In this document: piece by piece, positions 49,391 through 58,444 of the stretch | Layout of the letters: each line of letters begins with the position of its first letter | Numbering within the stretch: position 1 is the stretch's first letter | NCBI GenBank assembly: GCA_003598975.1 | Contig: QZIJ01000136.1 | Span: forward strand, 28,025-92,024 | DNA from: Anaerolineaceae bacterium | Lineage (GTDB): Bacteria > Chloroflexota > Anaerolineae > Anaerolineales > Villigracilaceae | Direction of reading: 5' to 3' | Length of the DNA stretch: 64,000 nt | Position numbers and translations under genes: made by a program | The notes under the pieces: model-generated | Told to the model about the DNA's origin: nothing | The model's database searches: none | Seen by the model: only the letters and a program-made list of their open reading frames with translations

Positions 49391-51394
49391 ATGCTTACAC
49401 TTATCGAGAAAATCCTGTTTATTCTTGCGGCGCTGGCCTCGGCTTATTTCACACTGCGCGGCCTTGCGCATATTGCCAAAAACATATCCAGCGGACAGGG
49501 GAAAATCAACTGGTCGCTGCTCCCCAAACGAATCGGGGACGTGATTCTGAAGGCGGGATTTTTCCAAAAGGTTTTCCGCTTCCGACTCATCCCCAGCGTT
49601 TTCCACCTTCTGATCGCGTGGAGTTTCCTCATCCTGGCAATTTCCGACCTGGCCGACCCGATCTATGCCCTGACGGGTGTGCGGATCCTCAATCACCTTG
49701 GCTGGGTTGGCCGCTTCTACCTTTCCGTGGCAGACATCGCCAACGCGGCGGTGTTGGTCGGCATCCTGTTCATGGCGACGCGGCGCTTCATCGTCCGCCC
49801 CGCGAACCTGTCCACGCGCGAGACAACCCTTCTGCATCCCAAAGCCCGATTTGGAATCAAACGCGATTCGTTTTTTGTCGCGTCGTTCATTATTGTTTGC
49901 AACACGGGACGCTTGTTCAACACATCCTTTTATCTGGCAGGGACGGGAGAGTCGTCAGCGTGGGAACCTGTCTCTTCCGCGGTGGCCCGCCTCTGGTCAG
50001 GGATGAACCCGAGCGCGATTGCGTTGGGAGAGCACATCGCGTTCTGGATTTATTTTGGCGCGATACTCGTCTTCCTCCCGTATTTTCCCTATTCCAAACA
50101 CATCCACATGTTCTTTGCGCCTCTCAATTTTGCGCTCAAGCCCGAGCGGAAATCCATCGGACAGTTGGGGTATATCAATCTCGATGACCAGTCCATCGAG
50201 CAGTTTGGCGCGGCGAAGATGAAGGACCTTGGCTGGGAACAGGTGCTGGACAGTTACGCCTGTATCATGTGTATGCGCTGTCAGGAGGTCTGCCCCGCGT
50301 ACAACACGGGGAAGATTCTCTCGCCCGCCGCGCTGGAGATCAACAAGCGCTATCACCTGAACTATGGCGGCGCGATGGATGGGGAACTGAAGACGCTCAT
50401 TTCGGACGAGGCGGTGTGGGCGTGTACATCTTGCGGCGCGTGCGTGGACATTTGTCCCGTGGGCAATGAGCCGATGCGCGACATCCTCGACATCCGCCGC
50501 AACCTGTCCATGATGGAGAGCGCGTTCCCGAAGCAGTTGGAGACGGCCTTCAAGGGTATGGAACGCAACATGAATCCGTGGAACGTGAGTCAGGCCGACC
50601 GAATGAAATGGGCGGAGGGACTCAACGTGCCGACCATCGAGCAGAATCCCCAACCCGAGATTTTGTGGTGGGTGGGATGTGCGCCAGCCACCGACGCCCG
50701 CGCACAAAAGACCGCGCAGGCCTTTGCCAAAATCCTGAACGCGGCGGGAGTCAATTTTGCGGTGCTGGGAAAGAACGAATCCTGCACGGGCGATTCGGCG
50801 CGGCGCGCGGGACGCGAGGATATTTTCTTCGGACTGGCGACGCAGAATGTGGAAATCCTGAACACTGTAGGGGCGGGGTCTCCCCGCCAAATGCGAATCG
50901 TGACCACATGCCCGCATTGTTTGCATACGATCAAAAACGAGTATCCCGCGTTTGGTGGAAACTATGAAGTTATCCATCACACACAGTTCATCAATGAGTT
51001 GGTCGGTTTAGGAAAAATCCAACTGGAAGTGACGCAGGATGACCTTAAAGTAACGTTCCACGACCCGTGTTATTTGGGACGACACAACAATGTCTTCGAT
51101 GCGCCGCGCGAGGTATTGAAATCTGCGGGCGCGTTGACGGTTGAGATGCCGCGTCACGGAGCGAAATCCTTCTGTTGCGGCGCGGGGGGCGCGCAAATGT
51201 GGAAGGAGGAGGAAGCAGGCTCAGGTCGGGTGAATGAGGCGAGGTTCGCGGAGGCCAAATCCACGGGCGCGGAAACCGTCGCGGTCGGCTGTCCGTTCTG
51301 CATGGTCATGCTCTCAGACGCTTCAAAAGCCGATGGGGGAGCGGTTAATGTGATGGATGTCGCGGAAATAGTTGCCAAACGTCTTAAAGCCTAG
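49391..51394 (+). CDS. Membrane iron-sulfur oxidoreductase, HdrD-like, copy 1
   Basis: This 667-residue protein combines an N-terminal membrane domain of about five helices (residues 1-240) with two 4Fe-4S ferredoxin motifs ('CIMCMRCQEVCPAYN' and 'CTSCGACVDICPVG') and two C-terminal CCG cysteine-rich domains ('TTCPHCLHTIKNEYP', 'DPCYLGRHN', 'SFCCGAGGAQMW', 'GCPFCMVML'). That is the order of HdrDE-like or DsrK/QrcC-type proteins, which link a quinone or cytochrome pool to thiol/disulfide chemistry at a special 4Fe-4S cluster. It is the first gene of the cytochrome b/Rieske operon. Around residue 498 a palindrome is inserted in frame. Confidence 0.87.
   Translation: MLTLIEKILFILAALASAYFTLRGLAHIAKNISSGQGKINWSLLPKRIGDVILKAGFFQKVFRFRLIPSVFHLLIAWSFLILAISDLADPIYALTGVRILNHLGWVGRFYLSVADIANAAVLVGILFMATRRFIVRPANLSTRETTLLHPKARFGIKRDSFFVASFIIVCNTGRLFNTSFYLAGTGESSAWEPVSSAVARLWSGMNPSAIALGEHIAFWIYFGAILVFLPYFPYSKHIHMFFAPLNFALKPERKSIGQLGYINLDDQSIEQFGAAKMKDLGWEQVLDSYACIMCMRCQEVCPAYNTGKILSPAALEINKRYHLNYGGAMDGELKTLISDEAVWACTSCGACVDICPVGNEPMRDILDIRRNLSMMESAFPKQLETAFKGMERNMNPWNVSQADRMKWAEGLNVPTIEQNPQPEILWWVGCAPATDARAQKTAQAFAKILNAAGVNFAVLGKNESCTGDSARRAGREDIFFGLATQNVEILNTVGAGSPRQMRIVTTCPHCLHTIKNEYPAFGGNYEVIHHTQFINELVGLGKIQLEVTQDDLKVTFHDPCYLGRHNNVFDAPREVLKSAGALTVEMPRHGAKSFCCGAGGAQMWKEEEAGSGRVNEARFAEAKSTGAETVAVGCPFCMVMLSDASKADGGAVNVMDVAEIVAKRLKA
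50872..50888. repeat. In-frame palindrome in the HdrD-like gene
   Basis: ggcgggg-tct-ccccgcc is a perfect 7-base stem and lies in 'tgtaggggcggggtctccccgcc', a dispersed element type common in some bacterial genomes. It encodes 'VGAGSPRQ' between the two CCG domains. Confidence 0.6.
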
Positions 51395-51435
51395 AATAGG
51401 CAAAGTGCTATACTGCTTTTGACAGCGATTTTGAG

Positions 51436-51468
51436 AGAAACCAGGTTTCTCCAAGAAACCTGGTTTCT
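51436..51468. repeat. Dispersed palindrome 'AGAAACC…GGTTTCT'
   Basis: Bases 51436-51450 and 51454-51468 are perfect 15-base inverted copies, and each arm is itself nearly palindromic. It fills the short gap between the HdrD-like gene and the cytochrome b gene. Confidence 0.7.
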
Positions 51469-51495
51469 GGCTTTCGAACATCAAGTGAGGTGTCT

Positions 51496-52452
51496 ATGCA
51501 GTTGGCACGCAAACTCCTGTACGGGGGAATCTTCATCCTGTTCGTGGCGGGAGCCTTGCTCCTCGCCACCAATCTCCACGCCAATGCCTATCAGCCAGGC
51601 GTTTTGGAGGAACTGTCATCCGTTGAAGTTCCACCTGCCAAACTGGAACCCTGCCTCCACTGTCACATTCAGGGCGAACACACCAACCTGTGGACTCCCA
51701 CCGCACGCTGGCTCGTCTTCGGGACATTGGGACTGGTCTTCCTCTTCGGCTTCTGGCAATCCGCTTCGATCTGGACCCAGCGCAAGCCGTTCAAACCGCT
51801 GACGACGCGCGTCGCCGACTGGATCGAGGAACGCTACCAGATCGCCAAGCCGCTGAATGAGATGTTGAAAAAGCCTGTCCCCTCGTTCGCCCGCTGGTGG
51901 TGGTACTGCCTGGGCGGCATCACCTTCTTCCTGTTCATCATTCAGGGAACCACGGGTATTTTGCTGGCCTTCTATTACAAACCGACCGCCGCCGAAGCCT
52001 ACGCAAGCATCCAGTTCATTGAGAACGAGGTTTATTTTGGGGCAGCCATCCGCGCCATCCATCATTGGTCTGCCAATGGGATGATCGTGATGGCGGTGGC
52101 GCATATGCTCCGCGTGTTCATCATGGGCGCGTACAAGCCGCCGCGCGAACTGAACTGGGTCAGTGGCGTGATCCTGTTCGTCCTCACGCTGACCTTTGGG
52201 TTCACGGGCTACCTGCTTCCGTGGGATCAGCGCGCCTTCTGGGCCAGCACCGTGGGGACGGATATCGCGGGCGCCGTGCCTGCGGTTGGCAACCTCGTTC
52301 TCATCTTCCTGCGTGACGGCTGGGGCGTGACCGAGGCCACGCTCGGAAGGTTCTTTGGCCTGCACGTGCTGGTCATCCCGATTGCCACCGTGGTCTTCAT
52401 GCTGTTGCACTTCATGATGATTCGGCGTTTGGGCGTCAAGCGTCCGCACTAG
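51496..52452 (+). CDS. Cytochrome b (b6-like) with N-terminal haem c motif
   Basis: This 318-residue protein is the N-terminal half of a split cytochrome b, with four haem-ligand histidines on two helices ('AIHHWSANG', 'AHMLRVF', 'GLHVLVI', 'LLHFMMI') and the '[15 protein letters not shown]' quinone-site region. Before the cytochrome b part it has a membrane helix (residues 9-26) and a CLHCH motif (Cys53-His57), so it carries an extra covalently bound haem c. GAGG (51487-51490) supports ATG 51496. With the two following genes it forms the core of a bc/b6f-type quinol-oxidising complex. Confidence 0.9.
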   Translation: MQLARKLLYGGIFILFVAGALLLATNLHANAYQPGVLEELSSVEVPPAKLEPCLHCHIQGEHTNLWTPTARWLVFGTLGLVFLFGFWQSASIWTQRKPFKPLTTRVADWIEERYQIAKPLNEMLKKPVPSFARWWWYCLGGITFFLFIIQGTTGILLAFYYKPTAAEAYASIQFIENEVYFGAAIRAIHHWSANGMIVMAVAHMLRVFIMGAYKPPRELNWVSGVILFVLTLTFGFTGYLLPWDQRAFWASTVGTDIAGAVPAVGNLVLIFLRDGWGVTEATLGRFFGLHVLVIPIATVVFMLLHFMMIRRLGVKRPH

Positions 52453-52460
52453 GAGGAACC

Positions 52461-52904
52461 ATGAAAGACAGATCATCTCACGAAATTCTTCCAGACGATA
52501 AGCCCGTCCCGTTTTTTCCCGACCACCTAATGACGGAGTTTTGGGTGGCGATGGGCTTTCTTGGACTGGCGATCATTGTCGGCGTGCTTGGCATGTTCAA
52601 CCACATCGGTCTCGGAGACCCCGCCAATCCATTGGACACACCACTGCACGTCAAGCCTGAATGGTATTTCCTCTTCCTTTACCAATTGCTCAAAGTCGTT
52701 CCTGATTACGTTTTCTTCGGGCAGATCGAGGGCCGCGTCTTCATCACCGTCGCGGTGATCGTCGCCCTGATCGCCTGGATGTTCCTGCCCTTCTTCGATA
52801 AGAAGGAAGACACGTCCAAACGAGTCTCATGGATCCGCGCCGCCCTCTCCGCGCTGGCGCTGATCATCATCATTGCCCTGACCATCTGGGGAGAAGTGAG
52901 TTAG
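52461..52904 (+). CDS. Cytochrome b C-terminal subunit (subunit IV-like)
   Basis: This 147-residue protein has three transmembrane helices and the conserved Qo-site block '[16 protein letters not shown]' with the PEWY motif, as in PetD of b6f complexes. It completes the split cytochrome b encoded eight bases upstream. AGGAGG (52451-52456) precedes the start. The Rieske gene begins two bases after the stop. Confidence 0.92.
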   Translation: MKDRSSHEILPDDKPVPFFPDHLMTEFWVAMGFLGLAIIVGVLGMFNHIGLGDPANPLDTPLHVKPEWYFLFLYQLLKVVPDYVFFGQIEGRVFITVAVIVALIAWMFLPFFDKKEDTSKRVSWIRAALSALALIIIIALTIWGEVS

Positions 52905-52906
52905 CC

Positions 52907-53344
52907 ATGCCCGACATTACCCGACGCGACTTTTTGAAATTGATGAAAGGCACGGGCATCGCCGTCGGCGCGGGACTCGTTGCCGCGCCTGTGGTGGCGT
53001 ACCTCTATCCGACCGACCTCTCGATCTATCCCGCCGAACCCGCGCTGGTCTGCGCGGAGAACGAACTTCCCGTGGGCGAATCGAGAACCATTCCCTTCGG
53101 ACGATATCCCGCGCTCATCATCCACACTGCCGACGGATTGAAGGCCTACTCCGCGGCCTGCACGCATTTCGCCTGTACTGTCAAGTGGAACAACGAGACG
53201 GGCACGATTGACTGTCCCTGCCATGATGGTTATTTCAAAGTGGAGGATGGCTCGGTCATCAGCGGACCTCCGCCGAAACCGCTCCTGAAACTGGAGACGG
53301 AAATCGTGGACGGGAACATCTACGTCAAGGTGAGTGAAGCATGA
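52907..53344 (+). CDS. Rieske iron-sulfur protein
   Basis: This 145-residue protein has a Tat-type N-terminus ('TRRDFLKLMKG') with one membrane anchor and a Rieske [2Fe-2S] domain with box I 'CTHFAC' and box II 'CPCHDGYF', giving the two Cys and two His ligands. It takes electrons from quinol at the cytochrome b Qo site and passes them to a c-type cytochrome, perhaps the haem c of the cytochrome b subunit. The long upstream frame overlaps the preceding gene and is rejected. It overlaps the next gene by four bases (ATGA). Confidence 0.93.
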   Translation: MPDITRRDFLKLMKGTGIAVGAGLVAAPVVAYLYPTDLSIYPAEPALVCAENELPVGESRTIPFGRYPALIIHTADGLKAYSAACTHFACTVKWNNETGTIDCPCHDGYFKVEDGSVISGPPPKPLLKLETEIVDGNIYVKVSEA

Positions 53345-55215
53345 CCACTGCAACACAAACTCCCCGCCTCTCCTTCCACAAGCATGCCCTGCGCGATTTT
53401 TTCGTTCAGGTTCTTGGCCAGGCGCGCGTCCTCAAGAAACTTTACCCAGGCATCATGCACTTCCTGATCTTCTGGGGTGTGCTCATTCAGGTTCTCGGCA
53501 CCATCGTCAACATCATGCAGATGAAGTTGTTCCTGCCTTTTGCGTTGGAGACCTTCCCGCGCGACAACTGGTACATCGCCTACGAAATCGCGATGGACGT
53601 GGCGGGACTCTTCATCATCGTCGGTGTGCTGATGGCGATTGCCCGTCGCCTGTTTTTCAAACCGAAAGCCCTGCAGACGAACTGGGACGACTGGTTCGCC
53701 CTTGGGATGTTCCTGCTCATCGCGCTGATCGGATTTACGAACGAGGCCATGCGACTCATCGCCGCGGACCCCGCCTGGGCTGGCTACTCCCTTGTAGGCA
53801 ATTGGCTCGCTGACGTTTTCCGCGCGGGCGGCATGACGGTTGAGACTGCCTTCGTATGGCACAACACCCTCGTGGTCATTCACACCATCGTCGCACTCCT
53901 GCTAGTGGCCGTTGTCCCGTTCACGAAATTACGCCACATGTTCAACGGACCGCTCAACATCCTCGTACGTCCGTCGCGTCCGATGGGTGCCTTGCAGAAA
54001 ATCGAAGATATTGAAAACACGGAAGTCCTCGGCGTTAACAAAGTGACCGAGTTTACGCCCCAGCAACTGCTCTCCTTCGACGCCTGCCTGAAATGCGGAC
54101 GCTGTCAGGAGGCTTGTCCCTCCAACATCAGCGGCATGGACTACTCGCCGCGCGACCTCGTCCAGATGCTCCGCAAGGGAATGAACAACGCCTTGCTGAC
54201 GGGTGACGCGGCGGTGGATGGCGATGTGCTCGGGCCTGTCGTCCCAGAGAATTATTCCTGGCAATGCACCACCTGCGGCGCGTGCATTGCCAAATGCCCC
54301 GTCTTTATCAACCCCGTGGACGAGGTGATGGATCTGCGCCGCTACCAGGCATTGACCAGCGGCAAACTGCCCAAGTCCATCTCGGATCTGCTCCGCAACT
54401 TCGAGCGGTACTCCAACCCGTGGGGCATTCCGCCCGACTCGAAGATGGAATGGGCGGACGGTTTGAACGTCCGCGAACTCGCCGCGGGCGATCAGGTGGA
54501 CATTCTCTACTTCGTCGGGTGCGCGGCGGCATTCGATCAGCGCAACAAAAAAGTGGCGCGCGCCTTCGTCAAACTCCTGCAAAAAGCGGGCGCGGACTTT
54601 GGCGTGCTCGGCTTTGACGAGATGTGCTGTGGCGAGACCGCCCGCCGCATGGGCAACGAGTACATGTTCCAGGAATTCGCCAAGCAGAATGTCGAGACCT
54701 TTGGCAAGATTAAATTCAACCGCATCGTTGCGACCTGTCCGCATTGCCTCAACACGCTCAAGAATGAATATCCGCAGATGGGCGGCGATTACAAGGTGAT
54801 GCACTACACTGAACTGCTGGCCGAATTGAACCTGCCCGTTCCCGGAGCAAATGCCGTGGAAGGCAAAGTGACCTATCACGACTCGTGCTATCTTGGCCGC
54901 TACAATGATATCTACAAGGAACCGCGTTCCCTGCTCGACAAAGCGGGCGTCCAACGCGTGGAGATGGCGCGCAAGATGGAAGACAGTCTCTGTTGTGGTG
55001 GCGGTGGAGGCGGCATGTGGATGGAGTTCGATGTGGACAAGCGCATCAACCACAAACGCCTGCAGGATGCCATCGACGCAAAAGCAGATGTGGTCGCCAC
55101 GGCCTGTCCCTATTGCATGATCATGTTCGAGGATGCCATTAAAGCCAAGGGACTGGGCGAGAAGATGAAGACGCTGGATATCGCCGAGGTGATGGAGAAA
55201 CAGTTCGAGTTGTAA
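53341..55215 (+). CDS. Membrane iron-sulfur oxidoreductase, HdrD-like, copy 2
   Basis: This 624-residue protein has the same order as the protein encoded at 49391: an N-terminal membrane region (about residues 30-210, five helices), two 4Fe-4S motifs ('CLKCGRCQEACPSN' and 'CTTCGACIAKCPVF') and two CCG domains ('TCPHCLNTLKNEYP', 'DSCYLGRYN', 'SLCCGGGGGGMW', 'CPYCMIM'). The four-base overlap with the Rieske gene ties it to the cytochrome b complex. Two paralogues around one complex suggest a hetero-oligomer or two alternative electron inputs. A terminator follows. Confidence 0.88.
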   Translation: MTTATQTPRLSFHKHALRDFFVQVLGQARVLKKLYPGIMHFLIFWGVLIQVLGTIVNIMQMKLFLPFALETFPRDNWYIAYEIAMDVAGLFIIVGVLMAIARRLFFKPKALQTNWDDWFALGMFLLIALIGFTNEAMRLIAADPAWAGYSLVGNWLADVFRAGGMTVETAFVWHNTLVVIHTIVALLLVAVVPFTKLRHMFNGPLNILVRPSRPMGALQKIEDIENTEVLGVNKVTEFTPQQLLSFDACLKCGRCQEACPSNISGMDYSPRDLVQMLRKGMNNALLTGDAAVDGDVLGPVVPENYSWQCTTCGACIAKCPVFINPVDEVMDLRRYQALTSGKLPKSISDLLRNFERYSNPWGIPPDSKMEWADGLNVRELAAGDQVDILYFVGCAAAFDQRNKKVARAFVKLLQKAGADFGVLGFDEMCCGETARRMGNEYMFQEFAKQNVETFGKIKFNRIVATCPHCLNTLKNEYPQMGGDYKVMHYTELLAELNLPVPGANAVEGKVTYHDSCYLGRYNDIYKEPRSLLDKAGVQRVEMARKMEDSLCCGGGGGGMWMEFDVDKRINHKRLQDAIDAKADVVATACPYCMIMFEDAIKAKGLGEKMKTLDIAEVMEKQFEL

Positions 55216-55242
55216 CCGCGACCCAGTTCGAGGTCAGGTTTG

Positions 55243-55276
55243 AGGCGGGTTGGCCGAAGGGTCAGCCCGCCTTTTT
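55243..55276 (+). terminator. Intrinsic terminator of the cytochrome b/Rieske operon
   Basis: A 13-base stem (55243-55255 with 55260-55272) including two G-U pairs is followed by T5 (55272-55276). Confidence 0.9.
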
Positions 55277-55324
55277 ATGGAATATGGTACGATGTGATGG
55301 AAAGTCTCCAGTCAGGAGGATGCC

Positions 55325-55939
55325 ATGTCACGCTTGATCCTTCTAATCAGTACGTTGACCATACTGTTGGCCGCCTGCATGCCGATCGTTACGCAACCAG
55401 CGGGACCGAGCGCGGAGGAGATGCAGGCGACGATTGACTCTTCGGTCGCATTGACCCTCACCGCGCGCGCCCAGACCGAGGCCGCGGCCGCGTCGCCCAC
55501 GCCGATTCCATCCGATACGCCTTTACCGACGCCAACCCGCTTCTTTCCCACGCTGATGCCCTTCCCCACATCCACGCCCTCCTCTTTGGGAGGGGGGATT
55601 CCGCCCACGGTGGCCGTGGACTATGCCTGCGCGGTCGTCAATAAATATCCCGGGGACAATACCGTCTTCAAGCCCAACAAAGATTTTGATGTCAAGTTCT
55701 GGATACGGAATATCGGTATGAAAAAATGGGACAAGGGCGCGGATCTCGCGTTTCACGACGGGACCAAAATGATCACCACCAATATTTTCTACGAATTGCC
55801 CCAGGTTGACCCCGAGGAGACCGTGGGTCCCTTCATCTTCGACGCCAAAAGCCCCAAAAAGGCAGGCACATTCACGATGACATTCAAAGTTCAGGGCGGA
55901 TTCTGTTATCCATACATTCGCATCATCGTGCAGAAATAG
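55325..55939 (+). CDS. Lipoprotein with NBR1-Ig-like domain
   Basis: This 204-residue lipoprotein (lipobox 'LLAAC', Cys18) has a Thr/Pro linker (about residues 55-90) and a C-terminal Ig-like domain with 'DFDVKFWIRNIGMKKWDKGADLAF', the pattern of NBR1 four-tryptophan-type domains, which are frequent on lipoproteins of Anaerolineae. It probably mediates protein or surface contacts outside the cell. AGGAGG (55316-55321) supports the start. It is a single-gene unit between terminators. Confidence 0.83.
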   Translation: MSRLILLISTLTILLAACMPIVTQPAGPSAEEMQATIDSSVALTLTARAQTEAAAASPTPIPSDTPLPTPTRFFPTLMPFPTSTPSSLGGGIPPTVAVDYACAVVNKYPGDNTVFKPNKDFDVKFWIRNIGMKKWDKGADLAFHDGTKMITTNIFYELPQVDPEETVGPFIFDAKSPKKAGTFTMTFKVQGGFCYPYIRIIVQK

Positions 55940-55949
55940 TGACTGGGAA

Positions 55950-55993
55950 AAATGGAAAGAGCGGTTGTCGAAAGACAACCGCTTTTTCCATTT
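55950..55993. terminator. Bidirectional terminator
   Basis: Arms 55950-55969 and 55974-55993 pair along nearly all of 20 positions, with A-rich and T-rich ends. It serves the convergent NBR1-like and TPR genes. Confidence 0.9.
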
Positions 55994-56006
55994 TCAAGGA
56001 TTGGAT

Positions 56007-58319
56007 TCATCCACCACCGACTTGCGCCAGCAGTTTACGATAAGCATCCGCGTTGGGAGGATTCATCATCAAAATCTGGTTGATGGCCGCGATGGCGCCG
56101 TCCTTGTCGCCCTTGCCCAGCAGGGATTCGCCCACCGTGTTCAACTGTGAAATCGCATCGGCAGTGCGGCCTGCCTGTTGATACAGTCCCGCGAGGGCGC
56201 GGCGCAGGGCGGGCTGGTCGCCATGTTCGATGAGCAGGTCTTCGAGGAACGAGATCGCCTCCGCTCCCTGGCGATTGCTTTCGAGATAGGTCAGATAGTT
56301 TTCGAGTTCAGCAAAGGCCTGTTCAGAGCGCGCCATCCGAAGGTTCAGTTCGACCAAATTCTGGCGGACGGTTTTATCCTCGGGGCGCAGGGTGCGGATC
56401 TGCTCGAAAACGCGCAAGGCCTGCTTCCAATCCAATCGCTGCATGTCAATATCTGCCATGCGTTGCAGGATGTGGACATTCCAGGAACGGTCTGCACTCG
56501 ATTGTTGGACGAGGCGCAGGGCGGTGGTGTACGTCTTGCGCGCCATGTCCAACTCGGCGAGGCGGTAATAGATGTCGGCTAAATCGAGATATTCGTTAAT
56601 GGCATTATCCACCTGACCGCGCGCAGTGAGTTGCTCAATGAGACGCGAGCGGGCGGCCAGGTCCATCGGTGCGAGTTCGATGACACGACGCAGGAGTTTG
56701 GTGGCCTGGTTCGGTTCGCCGCGCACGCTGTAGGCCTGTGCCACAGTGGTGAACTTTGCGATCGCTTCGGGAGCGCGTCCCTCCTGAACCAACAGGTCGC
56801 CCATCAAAGTGTGAAGCGGGAGGTACTGCGGTGCGAAAGCCAGCGCCTCGAAGGCCGCGTCCATTGCGGAGCGTAACCGTCCCTGACGCGCCAGCGTGTG
56901 GATTTGATTGATGCTTTCCAGCACCTGACTGCTCTGCGCCTGAATGACCACCTCGGCCAGCGGCAACGGGACTTCGCCCTCCGCCTTCGGAAGTTGCTCG
57001 CGCGCCTTCACCAGCGTCTCGCGCCAATCGGGACGCATCAACATCTTGTGAATGTTCTCGCACAGGACTTTGAGCGCGCTCTCATCCTTTTGAACGGATT
57101 GTGCCTCGATGATCGGCTCATACAACTGACGGATCTCGTCGGACAGGTCGGCGGGCACCACGTACGAATCGGCCAGTTTCAACGCTTCGAGATATTCCAC
57201 CGCCGCTTCGTTGTAGCGCGCCATGCGCACCATGATCTGTCCCAGTAAAAGGCGCGAGGCCAGTGCAAAATCGGTGTGTTTGACCGAGTATTGCAAGTGG
57301 CGAAGCGCGCTTTCCAGCCGTTCGCTTTTGAAGCGCAACATGCCCAGATCGAAATACAGCGACGGATGTTTGAAGCCTGCCTCGAGTGCCTTCTCCAATT
57401 CCTCGGCGGCCTGCAGTTCCTGATTCTTCGTCTGTGAGTCGATGGCTTGGCCGAGGTGCATCACCACCTTGGTCTGTTCGGCCTGTTGCAGGGACAATTG
57501 CCCCGTCCCTTTCATGATGGCCTGCAGGCCGCGTCGCTCCTGCGCGGCGGGACTCTCGTCGTTGTACTCGAAGAGGGCCTCTGCCAGCCGCGTTAACGCT
57601 TTTTGACGCGCCTCCGCCACCGGGTCCAGCCCGCTCGAAATGGGACGGGTCGGCGACTCCAGTTCCTTGATCTGCGCCATACGGATTGGCCCCGTCCCGC
57701 CTTTTTGTCGCACAGGCTTGGGCAGTAATTGTCCCGATTTCAGCAATGCCTGCGCCTGTTTCGCTTCAGGGCTTTCGGGCGAAATGGACAGCGCCTTGTT
57801 GATCAACTCGGCGGTCTTTTCGAAGTTGCCCGCGCGTTGGAGCAGGCTGGCAACGGCCAGAAACTCGGCAACGGCCGGTTTGATGTGCCCCAATTTTTCG
57901 TGGATCAGGGCCAGTCGCGAATGCGCCATGATGTGGTCAGAGTTCAGCGTGGTGACGCGTACCCAGTTCTCAACGGCCTTGTCCACATCGCGTTGATTAA
58001 GATACATTTCCGCGGCGCGCATGGCCGAGTCCACCGCGCCTTTCAAATCGCCGAGCCGCTCCGAAAGCTGTGCAATTCGTTCCAACGCCACAGGTTCTTC
58101 TGGCGAAAGTTGCGATACGCGCTTGTAGATGTCCAGCGCCTCGTCGAAGCGCGAGAGTTGGTGCAGGGCCAATCCCAGGTTGTTGAGCGCTTTTGGATTA
58201 TCGGGAAATTCTTCCAACGCCGCCCGATAGGAAACCGCGGCCTTCTCCCATTGCTGGTCCCAGGCGGCCGAGTGGCCGTCGTTCATATATTTTTGAAATA
58301 CGTCTTCGCGTCCGGGCAT
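56007..58319 (-). CDS. Large tetratricopeptide-repeat protein
   Basis: This 770-residue protein lacks a signal peptide and consists of TPR units across most of its length: a clear N-terminal block (residues about 15-205, 'ALNNLGLALHQLSRFDEALDIYKR'-type helices), a less regular middle, and further blocks (about 470-765). A linker near 205-240 is basic. Such proteins act as scaffolds for complexes. No catalytic domain is recognisable. It is upstream of nothing in its own direction except the terminator, and polA lies behind it across a heptamer array. Confidence 0.82.
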   Translation of the reverse strand: MPGREDVFQKYMNDGHSAAWDQQWEKAAVSYRAALEEFPDNPKALNNLGLALHQLSRFDEALDIYKRVSQLSPEEPVALERIAQLSERLGDLKGAVDSAMRAAEMYLNQRDVDKAVENWVRVTTLNSDHIMAHSRLALIHEKLGHIKPAVAEFLAVASLLQRAGNFEKTAELINKALSISPESPEAKQAQALLKSGQLLPKPVRQKGGTGPIRMAQIKELESPTRPISSGLDPVAEARQKALTRLAEALFEYNDESPAAQERRGLQAIMKGTGQLSLQQAEQTKVVMHLGQAIDSQTKNQELQAAEELEKALEAGFKHPSLYFDLGMLRFKSERLESALRHLQYSVKHTDFALASRLLLGQIMVRMARYNEAAVEYLEALKLADSYVVPADLSDEIRQLYEPIIEAQSVQKDESALKVLCENIHKMLMRPDWRETLVKAREQLPKAEGEVPLPLAEVVIQAQSSQVLESINQIHTLARQGRLRSAMDAAFEALAFAPQYLPLHTLMGDLLVQEGRAPEAIAKFTTVAQAYSVRGEPNQATKLLRRVIELAPMDLAARSRLIEQLTARGQVDNAINEYLDLADIYYRLAELDMARKTYTTALRLVQQSSADRSWNVHILQRMADIDMQRLDWKQALRVFEQIRTLRPEDKTVRQNLVELNLRMARSEQAFAELENYLTYLESNRQGAEAISFLEDLLIEHGDQPALRRALAGLYQQAGRTADAISQLNTVGESLLGKGDKDGAIAAINQILMMNPPNADAYRKLLAQVGGG

Positions 58320-58395
58320 GGCTCTATTTTACTCTACAATCATTTCATCCCTTCGGGAGTTTGTTCATCCCGAAGTTCAACTGCGGGATGAACAA

Positions 58396-58444
58396 GATTA
58401 CCCGATTATTCGACTATCAGACCAGCAGACTGGCGACTAGTCGA
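58396..58444. repeat. Heptamer array overlapping the polA stop codon
   Basis: Seven units (gattacc, cgattat, tcgacta, tcagacc, agcagac, tggcgac, tagtcga) run into the polA coding end; the polA stop (58437-58439) is within the array. It resembles the array at 17161-17237, also placed at a minus-strand stop. Confidence 0.7.

Noticed and set aside
49380..50187. 277-codon plus-strand frame overlapping the start of the HdrD-like gene
   Set aside because: It is out of frame with the conserved membrane and ferredoxin protein and has no recognisable domain; the better start is ATG 49391 in the conserved frame.
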